In this document: positions 25,777-34,412 of the stretch, in pieces
Position numbering within the stretch: position 1 is the first letter of the stretch
How the letters are laid out: every line of letters begins with the position of its first letter
Notes under the pieces: generated by a model
The model's database searches: none
Told to the model about the DNA's origin: nothing
The model's input: only the letters and a program-made list of their open reading frames with translations
DNA from: Salinibacterium sp. dk2585
GTDB taxonomy: Bacteria; Actinomycetota; Actinomycetes; Actinomycetales; Microbacteriaceae
Length of the DNA stretch: 64,000 nt
Reading direction: 5' to 3'
Assembly (NCBI RefSeq): GCF_008001035.1
Contig: NZ_CP042856.1
Location: 2,771,339-2,835,338, forward strand
Made by a program: the position numbers and the translations under genes

Positions 25777-26472
25777 GTGCGCCTCGTCATTGCCCGCTGC
25801 TCGGTCGACTACGCCGGCCGACTCAGCGCCCACCTTCCCCTCGCCACTCGCCTCCTGCTGTTGAAGGCCGACGGCAGCGTGCTCGTGCATTCCGATTCGC
25901 TGAGCTACAAGCCGCTCAACTGGATGAGCCCGCCCTGCACATTCGCAACCATGGAGCCGGAGCCCGAACAGGCGGATGCCGGCGTCACCGAGATCTGGCG
26001 GGTCACGCAGGCGAAGACGGCCGACCTGCTCGTGATCTCGATCCACGAGATCCTGCATGACAGCCAGCACGAACTCGGCGTGGATCCTGGCCTGCAGAAG
26101 GACGGCGTCGAGGCCCACCTGCAGAAGCTCCTCGCCGAGCAGATTGAAACCCTCGGAGACGGTTACCGGCTCGTGCGCCGCGAGTACATGACGGCGATCG
26201 GGCCCGTTGACATCCTGGCGACGGATGCTGCCGGCGCGAGTGTCGCGGTGGAGATCAAGCGTCGCGGCGACATCGATGGAGTCGAGCAACTCACTCGCTA
26301 CCTCGAGCTCATGAACCGCGATCCACTGCTCGCCCCAGTGGCCGGGATCTTCGCGGCGCAAGAGATCAAGCCGCAGGCGCGCACGCTCGCGCAGGACCGC
26401 GGCATCCGCTGTGTCGTGCTCGACTATGACGCCATGCGAGGCATGGACGATAGCCACCTCCGCCTCTTCTGA
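25777..26472 (+). CDS. nucS: Mismatch-specific endonuclease NucS/EndoMS
   Basis: A 231-residue nuclease that cuts both strands at mismatches and gives actinobacteria a MutS/MutL-free mismatch repair. The N-terminal dimer/DNA-binding domain begins [16 protein letters not shown]. The C-terminal PD-(D/E)xK-type nuclease has Asp in GPVDILATD (near residue 145) and the E-x-K in [12 protein letters not shown] (near 159-161), then [25 protein letters not shown]. The start is a GTG at 25777, giving the family's conserved N-terminus. It is followed 12 bp later by a YciI-like gene. In this family a C-terminal motif binds the sliding clamp; the tail here ends DDSHLRLF. Confidence 0.95.
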   Translation: MRLVIARCSVDYAGRLSAHLPLATRLLLLKADGSVLVHSDSLSYKPLNWMSPPCTFATMEPEPEQADAGVTEIWRVTQAKTADLLVISIHEILHDSQHELGVDPGLQKDGVEAHLQKLLAEQIETLGDGYRLVRREYMTAIGPVDILATDAAGASVAVEIKRRGDIDGVEQLTRYLELMNRDPLLAPVAGIFAAQEIKPQARTLAQDRGIRCVVLDYDAMRGMDDSHLRLF

Positions 26473-26484
26473 TTGGAGCAAGAC

Positions 26485-26775
26485 ATGAGTATCTTCGCCG
26501 TGCTCTACGAGTACACGGATGACGCCGAGGCGCGTGACCGGCATCGGGCGCCCCATCGGGCATTCCTCGCACCGCTTGTCGACGAGGGGGTGCTGATTTC
26601 GAGCGGCCCCACGGTGGAGGACGATCGCGTCGGCGCCCTGCTGCTGCTTCGCCAGCCCTCCGCCGAGGCTGTCGCCGAGTTGCTCAACGCAGACCCGTTC
26701 ATCATCGAGGGCGTCGTCGCGAAGCGTCGGATCCTCGACTACACGGTCGTCTTCGGGTCCCTCGACGGCAAGTGA
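26485..26775 (+). CDS. YciI family protein
   Basis: A 96-residue dimeric alpha-beta barrel protein: MSIFAVLYEYTDD at the N-terminus, then the conserved HRAPHRAFLAPLVDEGVLISSGP block with the family His and Asp, and an ADPFIIEGVVAKRRIL region. Related proteins act as dehydrochlorinases or as domains of unknown function. The start ATG follows GGAGC by seven bases. It lies 12 bp after nucS and 34 bp before a HAD hydrolase, so the three probably form one transcript. Confidence 0.82.
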   Translation: MSIFAVLYEYTDDAEARDRHRAPHRAFLAPLVDEGVLISSGPTVEDDRVGALLLLRQPSAEAVAELLNADPFIIEGVVAKRRILDYTVVFGSLDGK

Positions 26776-26809
26776 CCGCAAGACTGCCCGCTCGACGTAC
26801 GTTTGAGGC

Positions 26810-27469
26810 ATGACGCAACAGCCCTGGACGTGCATCCTCTTCGACCTCGACGGCACGATCTCCGACTCGGCGCCCGGCATCACCTCCTCGCTCGGCTACA
26901 TGTTCGAGAAGATGGGCCGCGAGGTTCCCGGGCCGGAGGAACTCCTCGCCTGGGTGGGCCCGCCCATCCTGGAGTCGTTCCGCGTGCGCGCAGGGATGGA
27001 CGAGGTCGAGTCGGCCCAGGCACTCGCGATCTACCGCCAGCACTACCTCGAGAACAACGCACAGGGCAGCCCGATCTTCGAGGGCGTCCCCAAGGTGCTG
27101 CGCGCCATCCATACGGCGGGCATCCCGCTCGCGCTGGCAACATCGAAGCCTGAGTTCCCGGCATCCGTCATTCTCGACAACGGAAACCTCACGCAGTACT
27201 TCCGTGTCATCGCCGGGTCCTCGATCGACGAGATCCGCAGCGCCAAGAAGGATGTCATCGAGGAGGCGATGCGTCGTTTCGGCATGATCGGGGTCGACAC
27301 GAGCCGACCCGTCATGGTGGGTGACCGCAAGCACGACGTCGAGGGCGCGGCGGCCCTTGGCATCCCGGCGATCTTCGTCGAGTGGGGCTACGGACCCGAC
27401 GAGGAGCAGGATGGCGCGATCGGCGTCGTCTCGAAGCCCGCCGACCTGCACGGCCTGCTGCTGCCCTGA
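26810..27469 (+). CDS. HAD family hydrolase, phosphoglycolate-phosphatase-like
   Basis: A 219-residue haloacid dehalogenase phosphatase with all motifs: I LFDLDGTISDSAPG (nucleophile Asp near residue 13), II LALATSKPE, III the Lys in SAKKDVIEEA, and IV MVGDRKHDVEGAAALGIPA. The helical cap between motifs I and II is of the C1 Gph/PGMB type. The substrate cannot be assigned from sequence. It is the last gene of the nucS-yciI group and convergent with the flavoprotein gene. Confidence 0.9.
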   Translation: MTQQPWTCILFDLDGTISDSAPGITSSLGYMFEKMGREVPGPEELLAWVGPPILESFRVRAGMDEVESAQALAIYRQHYLENNAQGSPIFEGVPKVLRAIHTAGIPLALATSKPEFPASVILDNGNLTQYFRVIAGSSIDEIRSAKKDVIEEAMRRFGMIGVDTSRPVMVGDRKHDVEGAAALGIPAIFVEWGYGPDEEQDGAIGVVSKPADLHGLLLP

Positions 27470-27478
27470 GCCCTCAGT

Positions 27479-28525
27479 TCAGCGTGCGAGTCGCTCCATG
27501 ACCGCGCCGAAGACCCTCGGAGCCCTGACCGCCGTCGGCACGATGCCCGAGCGCAGGCCGGAGCTGCCGAGGCCGACGAGGCTGGCCGTGATGATGTTGA
27601 CGGGGCGGGTCACGCGGTGCCACTCGCGCTCGTAGTCGCTCGGGCGGCCTCGGCGGATGGCGGCGATCGCCGCCCTCGCCTGCGCGAAGCCGACCCTCAG
27701 TCCCTCGGTCGTGAGTGCGTCGACATACCCGGATGCGTCGCCCGCGAGCAGCACACGGCCGGCGGTGCGCGCCGTCGTGCGCTGGGGGAAGGGCCCAGCC
27801 CCACGCGGCTCCGTGACGGCCTCAGCGTCACCGAGTTGCTCACCGAGAGCTGGAGTCGCACGCACTGCGGCGTTGTATCCGATGCCGCGCGGGCCAAGCA
27901 CGGTGACGTCGACGAGGTCGGGACTGACGGGCACGACCGTGACCTCCGCGTCCGGTCCGTAGTGCACCTCGATGAGGTCGCTCCACGGTTCCACACGGAA
28001 GTGCCGGCGCACGCCGAACCGCTCAACGCGGCGGCGTGAGCTGTCAGTGAGGCCGGCAAGCCGCGCCGTCGCCGACCGGAGGCCGTCGCATCCGAGGAGC
28101 CATTTGGCGCGGATGGTCTCGCCGAGGTCGGTGAAGGCGGTGACGGCGTAGTCGTCCTGGGTCAGGCCCTGGAGCCTGCCGTAGCCGCGAACGATGCCGA
28201 GTTCCTCGGCGCGATTCGTGAGGAGTGCGTGAAGCACGGTGCGTCGCAGGCCGACCGCGACCCCGCGTTCGAATCTGTGCTCGACGCGCCAGGGGTCATC
28301 GTCGGGCCCCCCGTGGAAGGCGATCCCGCGGAGCGCCTGGCCCTGCGGTTCGACGCCGAGGCGCTGCAGCATGGGCAGGGCGCCGGGCAGCAGGCTTTCG
28401 CCGCAGGCCTTGTCGATCACGCCGATCCGCGGCTCAATCACCGCTACCGACATCCCTTCCAGGCGGGCCTCGATAGCCGCGGCGAGGCCCACTGGACCGC
28501 CACCCACTACGAGAACCTCACTCAT
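27479..28525 (-). CDS. FAD-dependent oxidoreductase (geranylgeranyl-reductase/monooxygenase-like)
   Basis: A 348-residue flavoprotein of the PHBH fold. The dinucleotide motif is VVGGGPVGLAAAIEARLEG (residues 5-23), the FAD ribityl-phosphate motif is VLLAGDASGYVDALTTEGL (GD near residue 265), and the middle motif is LLGCDGLRSATARLAG. The motif IDKACGESLLPGA resembles geranylgeranyl reductases and halogenase/hydroxylase relatives. It starts at the ATG at 28525. No terpenoid or polyketide genes are adjacent, so the substrate is open. Confidence 0.8.
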   Translation of the reverse strand: MSEVLVVGGGPVGLAAAIEARLEGMSVAVIEPRIGVIDKACGESLLPGALPMLQRLGVEPQGQALRGIAFHGGPDDDPWRVEHRFERGVAVGLRRTVLHALLTNRAEELGIVRGYGRLQGLTQDDYAVTAFTDLGETIRAKWLLGCDGLRSATARLAGLTDSSRRRVERFGVRRHFRVEPWSDLIEVHYGPDAEVTVVPVSPDLVDVTVLGPRGIGYNAAVRATPALGEQLGDAEAVTEPRGAGPFPQRTTARTAGRVLLAGDASGYVDALTTEGLRVGFAQARAAIAAIRRGRPSDYEREWHRVTRPVNIITASLVGLGSSGLRSGIVPTAVRAPRVFGAVMERLAR

Positions 28526-28669
28526 CAGACCACCCCGGCTCCGAAGCCACGGCGGGCTCGAACGGTGGTGGGGCTGGACATGGGCAGACCGTAGCACGGG
28601 CCCCGCAAATAGAGAGGTGTGAGTTTGCTCAGCGGTATCGACCCGTGATCTGCGCGTACACTCGGAAGC

Positions 28670-28705
28670 GGTGAGTCGGGAAGTCTGGTCGACGCGTCCC
28701 TCACC
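28670..28705 (+). promoter_or_regulatory. Hairpin in the nhaA leader, possible cation-responsive element
   Basis: A stacked stem can form in the leader: GGTGA pairs with TCACC, then after a 3-nt bulge GGGA pairs with TCCC, enclosing a GTC/GAC stem with a TGGTC loop. A TACACT at 28657-28662 could be the -10, which would start the RNA at the hairpin. nhaA genes elsewhere carry Li+-sensing leaders (nhaA-I/II motifs). I cannot match this one to either consensus. Confidence 0.4.
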
Positions 28706-28726
28706 AACCCTGCACACAGGAGAGCC

Positions 28727-30046
28727 ATGTCACAAGGCCAGCACCGCACCCTCTTCGGCTTCGGTCGCTACAGCGAAGCCGTCCGCATCACCGAGATCCT
28801 CCGCAAGGAGACCGTCGGTGGTGCGATCCTCGTGGCGGCGGCGCTCGTCGCCATCGTGTGGGCGAACTCCCCCTGGGCGGATGCCTACTTCGCCCTGCGT
28901 GACTTCCGCATCGGCTATGCACCGTGGCACCTCGAGCTAAGTATCGGCCATTGGGCCTCCGACGGGCTGCTCGCAATCTTCTTCTTCCTCGTGGGCCTCG
29001 AGCTCAAGCGCGAGTTCGTCGCGGGCGACCTCCGCAAGCCCGTCACGGCCCTCGTGCCGGTCGCGGCTGCCATCGGCGGAGTCGTCGTGCCCGCCCTCAT
29101 CTACGTTGGGATCAACTGGGGCAACCCGCTGGCCATGCGCGGCTGGGCCACCCCCACGGCGACCGATATCGCCTTCGCCGTCGCAGTGCTCGCGATCATC
29201 GGCTCGGGCCTCCCGACGGCGCTCCGCATCTTCCTGCTGACCCTTGCAGTCGTGGATGACCTCATCGCGATCGTCATCATCGCCGTCTTCTACACGACCG
29301 AGATCCAGCTCACCCCGCTCCTGATCGCCCTCGTGCCACTCGCGGTCTACGCGTTCCTTGCGCAGCGCTACCGCCACATCTTCGGGCGTCACCGTGCGAG
29401 CGCGTGGATCATCCTGCTCCCCATCGGCGTGGTCGTCTGGGCGCTCGTGCACGCCTCCGGCATCCACGCGACGATCGCTGGCGTCGTGCTGGGCTTCATG
29501 ATTCCCGTGCTGCGCAAGAACACGAGCGACAACGGGCCCGGCCTCGCGGAGATCCTCGAGCACAGGGTGCGGCCGCTCTCGGCCGGCGTCGCGGTGCCGA
29601 TCTTCGCCTTCTTCGCTGCCGGCGTCGCGATCGGCGGCTGGGAGGGCTTCAGCAATTCGCTCGGCGACACCATCACACTCGGCATCATCGCGGGCCTCGT
29701 GATCGGCAAGCCCATCGGAATCCTTGGCACCACCTGGCTGCTCTCCCGCCTCCGCGGCGTCAATCTCGACCCGACCCTGCGTTGGGTCGACCTTTTCGGC
29801 GTCTCGCTGCTCGCCGGCATCGGGTTCACGGTCTCGCTGCTCGTCGCGGAACTGAGTTTCGGCGCCGGTGTGCTCAACGACCACGCCAAGGTCGGCATCC
29901 TTTGCGCCTCCGTGCTGGCCGCCCTCATTGGCGCCGTCGTGCTCCGTTCGCGCAGCCGGCACTACAAGAGGCTCGCCGCGATGGAAAAGATTGACGAGGA
30001 CGCCGACGGCATCCCGGATGTCTACCAGCAGCGAGGCGACAGCTGA
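28727..30046 (+). CDS. nhaA: Na+/H+ antiporter NhaA
   Basis: A 439-residue, 12-helix sodium/proton antiporter for pH and salt homeostasis. The ion-binding pair is DD in [17 protein letters not shown] near residues 176-177, and the unwound helix motif [16 protein letters not shown] lies before it. [14 protein letters not shown] near residue 86-99 and [24 protein letters not shown] further on are conserved. The cytoplasmic C-terminal tail ends [20 protein letters not shown]. The ATG follows AGGAG at good spacing. It is monocistronic with a long structured leader. Confidence 0.95.
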   Translation: MSQGQHRTLFGFGRYSEAVRITEILRKETVGGAILVAAALVAIVWANSPWADAYFALRDFRIGYAPWHLELSIGHWASDGLLAIFFFLVGLELKREFVAGDLRKPVTALVPVAAAIGGVVVPALIYVGINWGNPLAMRGWATPTATDIAFAVAVLAIIGSGLPTALRIFLLTLAVVDDLIAIVIIAVFYTTEIQLTPLLIALVPLAVYAFLAQRYRHIFGRHRASAWIILLPIGVVVWALVHASGIHATIAGVVLGFMIPVLRKNTSDNGPGLAEILEHRVRPLSAGVAVPIFAFFAAGVAIGGWEGFSNSLGDTITLGIIAGLVIGKPIGILGTTWLLSRLRGVNLDPTLRWVDLFGVSLLAGIGFTVSLLVAELSFGAGVLNDHAKVGILCASVLAALIGAVVLRSRSRHYKRLAAMEKIDEDADGIPDVYQQRGDS

Positions 30047-30070
30047 CCTCTCACCCTCCCAAGAGCACTT

Positions 30071-30130
30071 TCCTAACTCAGGAGTCTCGGGTCGCGACTG
30101 TCGTCTCTGACCATGACTCCTGAGTTAGGA
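30071..30130. repeat. 16-bp inverted repeat of the TCAGGAGT family, possible bidirectional terminator
   Basis: TCCTAACTCAGGAGTC (30071-30086) and GACTCCTGAGTTAGGA (30115-30130) are perfectly complementary around a 28-nt loop. They lie between the convergent nhaA and aroQ genes. The core AACTCAGGAGT also occurs in the 21.9-kb cluster. Confidence 0.8.
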
Positions 30131-30138
30131 GAGCGGCG

Positions 30139-30588
30139 TCAGCGGGGGCGGCGTGCGAGGTACTGGAGCGCGAACTCGTAGCCGAGCGTGCCGGCGCCCG
30201 CGATGACGGCGGATGCGACGTCCGACAGGTAGGAGTGGTGGCGGAACTTCTCGCGCGCGTGCACGTTCGTGATGTGCACCTCGACCATCGGCACCTCTGA
30301 GGCAACGACGGCGTCGCGGATCGCAACCGAGGTGTGCGTGTAGGCGCCCGCGTTGAGCACGATCCCGGCCGCGCGTCCCCTCGCCGAGTGGATCGCGTCG
30401 ATGATCGCGCCCTCGTGGTTGTTCTGCATGAACTCGACCTGCACCCCCTCGGCTTCGGCCGCGCGGGTGACCCGCGCCGCGACATCCGCCAGCGTCTCGC
30501 GCCCGTACTTCTCGGGCTCGCGCGTGCCAAGCAGGTTCAGGTTCGGCCCGTTGATGACAAGGATGAGCGGCAGATCGGTGTGCGACAT
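30139..30588 (-). CDS. aroQ: 3-dehydroquinate dehydratase, type II
   Basis: A 149-residue dodecameric shikimate-pathway enzyme converting 3-dehydroquinate to 3-dehydroshikimate. Visible are [18 protein letters not shown] (the catalytic Tyr and lid Arg, residues 13-30), [31 protein letters not shown] and [18 protein letters not shown], which carries the catalytic His. The start ATG at 30588 was chosen; longer frames add residues that do not resemble the family. It is divergent from thrE; no other aro gene is near. Confidence 0.95.
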   Translation of the reverse strand: MSHTDLPLILVINGPNLNLLGTREPEKYGRETLADVAARVTRAAEAEGVQVEFMQNNHEGAIIDAIHSARGRAAGIVLNAGAYTHTSVAIRDAVVASEVPMVEVHITNVHAREKFRHHSYLSDVASAVIAGAGTLGYEFALQYLARRPR

Positions 30589-30682
30589 GCGCCCATTCTC
30601 GCAGCGTTCGCCCCGCAGCGCCCGTCCCCCGTCGCACATTCAAGGGGCACAGCGGATGCCCGCCCCGCCTAGTGTGGAAACG

Positions 30683-32122
30683 ATGACTCACGGCGACCAC
30701 CCCGAAGGCCCGCAGCCGCCAGCGCGATCACTGCTGCACAGGGTGACGGACCTCGTGCGCGGTTCGGGCGCCCCCACGCAGATCATCTCCATCATTCATC
30801 CGAGCACGGGGGTACCCGAACGCCAGGAGCGGGCGGTCATCGACTTCTGCCTGCGCGCGGGCGAGGCCATGCTCGCGATCGGGGCCTCGGCAGCGGATGT
30901 CGTCGCGATGCTCCTGCGCATCAGTGAGAGCTACGGCATCAACGGCATGCACGTCGACATCGCGTTCACCTCGATCACGGTGTCGGTGCACCGCGGCATG
31001 GATGACGAACCCACTTCGGTCATGCGCGTCGTGCGGGTGCGCACGACCGACTACACGCGACTGCAGAAGGTCTACCGGTTGATCTTCGAGATCACGGAGA
31101 CAGACCAGCCCCTTGATGTCGAGGTGGCCCGTGCGCGCCTCGTCGCGATCCTCCACGCACCGCACCCCTACCGGCGCTGGGTCATGACGGCGGGGCAGGC
31201 GATCCTCGCGGGCGGAGTCGTCGTGATGTTCAACGTGAGCTTCGTGCTGATCCTCGTGGCTGCGGCATCCGCCGTCATCTCGAGTTGGCTCGCGAGGCGG
31301 CTCTCGAAGTGGGCGGTGCCGGCGTTCTTCTCGCAGATGGCGGTCGCCGCATTCACGACGTGGATCGCGGTGCTGTTCTTCTGGTTGCGCGAGATGGGCT
31401 TCGAGTTGCCGGGCGCGAATCACCCCACCGTCATTGTGATCTCCGGCATCATCATGCTGCTCTCGGGCATCGGCCTGACCTCGGCCGCGCGTGACGCGAT
31501 CGACGGGTACTACGTGACGGCGTCGGCCCGCGGCCTCGAGGTCGTCATGTTGACGCTCGGCCTCGCGGTGGGGATCTCACTCACGCTGGGCTTGGCGTTG
31601 CGTATGGGCGTTCCCGTCTCGGTCGCGACCTCGCTCGGCCCCGAGATCGAACCGGTCCCCGGCATCATCGGCGCGTCGCTCATCGGCGTCGGCTTCGCGC
31701 TGACCTCCTACGTGCGACTGCTCTATGTGCCGCTCATGGCGGCGGCGGCCGGAATCGTGTTCGCCGTCTACGCGGTGCTCGCGCCAAGCATCCCGCAGCC
31801 GGGAATCGCACCGGCCTTCGCCGGCGTCGTCGCGGGAATCATCGGCTACCTCCTCTATCGCTGGGTCAAGATTCCGGAGTCGGCCATCACGATGGCGGGG
31901 ATCATCGGGCTCATCCCGGGGCTCGCCCTCTACCGCGCCCTGTATTCCTTCATGGAGACCGAGTTCGGGGTCACGGCGTCGCTGCCCGAACTCGTCATCG
32001 CGCTCTCGACCGGTGTCGGACTGGCGGCCGGCACGACGATCGGCGGGTTCATGACCCGCAGCGCCTTCGGCCTCGACCGCGCGGCACGACTCGCCCTGCG
32101 TCGCTCGCGCGTCGTCCGCTGA
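30683..32122 (+). CDS. thrE: Threonine/serine exporter, ThrE family
   Basis: A 479-residue fused exporter with an N-terminal soluble plus membrane domain (DUF1212: FCLRAGEAMLAIGASAADVVAMLLRI and HVDIAFTSITVSVHRG) and ten or so helices ending in a DUF3815-like half (PEIEPVPGIIGASLIGVGFA; ESAITMAGIIGLIPGLALYRAL). Corynebacterium ThrE exports threonine and serine with proton-motive force. The start is the ATG at 30683. It is the last conserved gene before the accessory island and is followed by a strong hairpin at 32145. Confidence 0.92.
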   Translation: MTHGDHPEGPQPPARSLLHRVTDLVRGSGAPTQIISIIHPSTGVPERQERAVIDFCLRAGEAMLAIGASAADVVAMLLRISESYGINGMHVDIAFTSITVSVHRGMDDEPTSVMRVVRVRTTDYTRLQKVYRLIFEITETDQPLDVEVARARLVAILHAPHPYRRWVMTAGQAILAGGVVVMFNVSFVLILVAAASAVISSWLARRLSKWAVPAFFSQMAVAAFTTWIAVLFFWLREMGFELPGANHPTVIVISGIIMLLSGIGLTSAARDAIDGYYVTASARGLEVVMLTLGLAVGISLTLGLALRMGVPVSVATSLGPEIEPVPGIIGASLIGVGFALTSYVRLLYVPLMAAAAGIVFAVYAVLAPSIPQPGIAPAFAGVVAGIIGYLLYRWVKIPESAITMAGIIGLIPGLALYRALYSFMETEFGVTASLPELVIALSTGVGLAAGTTIGGFMTRSAFGLDRAARLALRRSRVVR

Positions 32123-32144
32123 TCGAAAAGCTCTGTAAACGACA

Positions 32145-32186
32145 ACAACCCCTGACCGCAGTGCTTGGCACTCGATCAGGGGTTGT
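32145..32186 (+). terminator. Long hairpin after thrE
   Basis: ACAACCCCTGA (32145-32155) pairs perfectly with TCAGGGGTTGT (32176-32186), and the loop holds a second AGTGC/GCACT stem. No T-run follows. The position 22 bp after the thrE stop suggests termination. Confidence 0.6.
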
Positions 32187-32202
32187 CATGTTCCGTGGGT
32201 CA

Positions 32203-32214
32203 TTTGCAAAACTC
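32203..32214 (+). repeat. Left copy of a 12-bp inverted pair at the island edges
   Basis: TTTGCAAAACTC at 32203-32214 has its exact reverse complement at 41219-41230. One lies 81 bp after thrE and the other 11 bp from the 3' end of tRNA-Leu, that is, at both borders of the accessory region. Confidence 0.45.
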
Positions 32215-32658
32215 AGATCAGTCCCAGAACCCATATAGTCACTCGGGAGTCTAGACCGGTATTCGACAGCATTCTGCGCAATCCTCCAGCGATACAGCGA
32301 TAATCCTCCACCTTCGACGCTTCGAGAGGACCTGGAATTGTGACCCACGGGTTGGATCTCGACCTCGGTGCCATCCGGGAAGACGAGCCTTCTGCCCTCG
32401 TGGTCACAGTCAAGCTCTACAGCCTGGTCAAGATCCTCAACGGCCAACGGCGTCAACTCCGCGCAGGGCTCTCTCGCTAGCGTGAGGAGGTCGTAGCTAG
32501 AGCCCCTGCACGGTACAACCCGCGACCATAGCGACCGACATACCCACTGCAATCAGTCCCGCTAAACGCAGTTGCAATCGCTTTTGAACCACATCGACCC
32601 CGATTCGCAGACTGAAGCCCGCTAAGGCGAATATAAGCCGCCCTAGGCTCCAAATCAT
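32213..32658 (-). pseudogene. Small membrane-anchored protein gene split over three frames
   Basis: Protein-like sequence passes through all three minus-strand frames. It begins at the ATG at 32658 with an ideal GGAGG (32666-32670) and reads 53 residues (MIWSLGRLIFALAGFSL..., one or two membrane helices) to a TAG at 32497. It continues in the next frame (LAREPCAELTPLAVEDL...GRRLVFPDGTEVEI) and then in the third (NPWVTIPGPLEASKVEDYRC...WVLGLI, stop at 32213). Each step is repaired by removing one base, the first inside a GGGG run. The joined product would be about 145 residues. It is either a decayed gene or an artefact of homopolymer sequencing errors; the 53-residue first part could alternatively be a real small protein. 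Confidence 0.4.
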
Positions 32659-32744
32659 GGTGGGGCCTCCGTTTGATCCCGGGCGACCTGCTCCACTTGA
32701 CCTATTTGCGGAATCGGCAGCGCCTTCTATTGCGATGGCGTCTT

Positions 32745-33386
32745 CTACTGGCGTCGCATCAACTGGTGCCGTCGATGGTCAGCCATGGTTTGTGGCCCCA
32801 AAATTGTTCCAATGAGATTCCAGAGGAGGATGACCGCAACCGCGCAATAGGACGTCGCGATCCAGAGGTCAATTGCAGCGTGTAGCTCTTGTTGCGAGTG
32901 TTGAGTAGACCTGCCCGCTCGAATTTCCAAGATGGGTCGAAGCATGTACTCGAATGCCACCACTGCCGAGAGTATGAGCGCCCCTGAGGCAGCGCCCCCT
33001 TTCCACCATCGAGGCTTCCCTCTCCTGATGAGCGCTACCGAAGGATAGTGATGGAGCGTAGTTCCGGGCGTCCCATAGGCCATCCAACCGAATAGGCCCA
33101 GCACCACGATCTCGAACACAGAAATTGGGTCGCGCCCCACATCTCGATACGGCTCGGGCCATACGGCCATATTGAAGAAGAACGACGCAGTTGCGGTGGC
33201 GAGATACACGATCGGTGTTCCGATGACCGCGATGCGGCCAGCGCGGTCGCGGGCAGAAGGCGATCGAACACCATAGGGACGCTCATACGTCGGCAGGCGG
33301 GCCGCGCATCCTACGCAGAACTCTTCATCGATCTCAGAAGGCGTCCCGCAATCTGGACAAGGCAACATGAGTCCTGGTCCTGACAT
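32745..33386 (-). CDS. Zinc-ribbon membrane protein, unknown function
   Basis: A 213-residue protein with an N-terminal zinc ribbon (CPDCG at residues 10-14 and CVGCA near 25-29) followed by about four membrane helices (IAVIGTPIVYLATATASFFF; ISVFEIVVLGLFGWMAYG; AASGALILSAVVAFEYML; WIATSYCAVAVILLWNLIG). The start ATG at 33386 has GGAGG at nine bases; a second ATG at 33368 is possible. It lies on the accessory island beside a secreted protein gene 21 bp away on the same strand. I do not recognise the family. Confidence 0.6.
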   Translation of the reverse strand: MSGPGLMLPCPDCGTPSEIDEEFCVGCAARLPTYERPYGVRSPSARDRAGRIAVIGTPIVYLATATASFFFNMAVWPEPYRDVGRDPISVFEIVVLGLFGWMAYGTPGTTLHHYPSVALIRRGKPRWWKGGAASGALILSAVVAFEYMLRPILEIRAGRSTQHSQQELHAAIDLWIATSYCAVAVILLWNLIGTILGPQTMADHRRHQLMRRQ

Positions 33387-33407
33387 CCGAGACGCCCTCC
33401 GTCCTGA

Positions 33408-34412
33408 TCACATACCGAGGTAGCGCATCATCCTGCCGCTAACACGACTGTTCGAAGAATAGATCAGACCCGACCATGCCGCCCAGTTGACGATGGTCGG
33501 CCCCAGCATCGTGAATACAGGAAGGACTGCGAGCCCAACCTCCACCACAGCCGGCAGCAGGGAGGGAGAAACCGCGGCCGCGATGAGTCCCACAGCAGCA
33601 GGAAGGACGGGAGCTGATATATTGGGCATCAGCGCAGCCTCGAGATCCGCGATCGCAGCTTCAGGCGAGTCTCCTGCAACTCGCGACTCGATGAGCTGCG
33701 GAACGAGCGAGCGCGCCGTGTCCGCGGTGAACCCAAGGCTCGTCAATTCGACCAGTGCAGCACCGTAGTCCCCAAGTGTTTCGAGGCGAAGAGTGAGATC
33801 CCGCGAAGTCGCGAGCGAGGGAGCCATGGAAAGGGCAGTCCCAAAATCGGACACAGCTCCCGCGAGATTCGTCGTCGACAAGAACTGGTTGTACGCGCTT
33901 CGGTCACTGTCGGTAATCCACGCGCTGTAGCGCGGAGCGCCGGAGTTGTGATTGCAAGAGCTTCCTACATGACTCGGCGACATGTCGATGTAGTGCGACA
34001 AGTACATGTACATCGTTTCTTCTGCCGCTGTACCCGCGTTCTGATCCCGGGCGGAGTTTATGGCGGCAATCTCAGCGGCGTATGCGGCGCGGCCACCTTG
34101 AGTGCAGGGAGTAGCGGGGGTGGGTGACAGGTTAGGGTCTTCTGCGTTCGAGAGCGCGATCGCAGCAACTTCCTCGAAGTACTCTCTGTCCTCTTCTGGC
34201 AAAGTGACGAAGTCACCTGCAGTGAGCCCAAACTGCTGCCACGTGCTGGCCGCAGCCGCGGCAGCGTCAATAAATTCACTGGTGCTGTTTGCTGTCGAAC
34301 CTTGGTTCGTTTCACCGCTAGCTGCCTGAGAAGCAGAGGCGGGTTGCACAGTAGCGAGAGCTACGACTAATCCGATTCCAAACGCAGCACTTGCGTTGAA
34401 TGCCTTACTCAT
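33408..34412 (-). CDS. Secreted protein with hydrophobic C-terminus, unknown function
   Basis: A 334-residue protein with a signal peptide (FGIGLVVALATVQPASASQA, cleavage near residue 28). A mid-region has paired cysteines (TPCTQGG near 102; GSSCNHNSG near 153) and YLSHYIDMSPSHVG. A C-terminal segment of two long hydrophobic stretches (ISAPVLPAAVGLIAAAVSPS; VEVGLAVLPVFTMLGPTIVN) precedes a basic end. GGAGG precedes the ATG at 34412. Codon use is less GC-biased than the flanking chromosome, fitting acquisition with the island. The soluble body plus hydrophobic end would allow membrane insertion, but no known toxin or adhesin family is evident. Confidence 0.6.
   Translation of the reverse strand: MSKAFNASAAFGIGLVVALATVQPASASQAASGETNQGSTANSTSEFIDAAAAAASTWQQFGLTAGDFVTLPEEDREYFEEVAAIALSNAEDPNLSPTPATPCTQGGRAAYAAEIAAINSARDQNAGTAAEETMYMYLSHYIDMSPSHVGSSCNHNSGAPRYSAWITDSDRSAYNQFLSTTNLAGAVSDFGTALSMAPSLATSRDLTLRLETLGDYGAALVELTSLGFTADTARSLVPQLIESRVAGDSPEAAIADLEAALMPNISAPVLPAAVGLIAAAVSPSLLPAVVEVGLAVLPVFTMLGPTIVNWAAWSGLIYSSNSRVSGRMMRYLGM

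Noticed and set aside
32145..32214. A tRNA-derived attL site at the left edge of the island
   Set aside because: No direct copy of the tRNA-Leu 3' end (CTCGCGC or the T-arm sequence) was found there; only an inverted 12-mer was seen.
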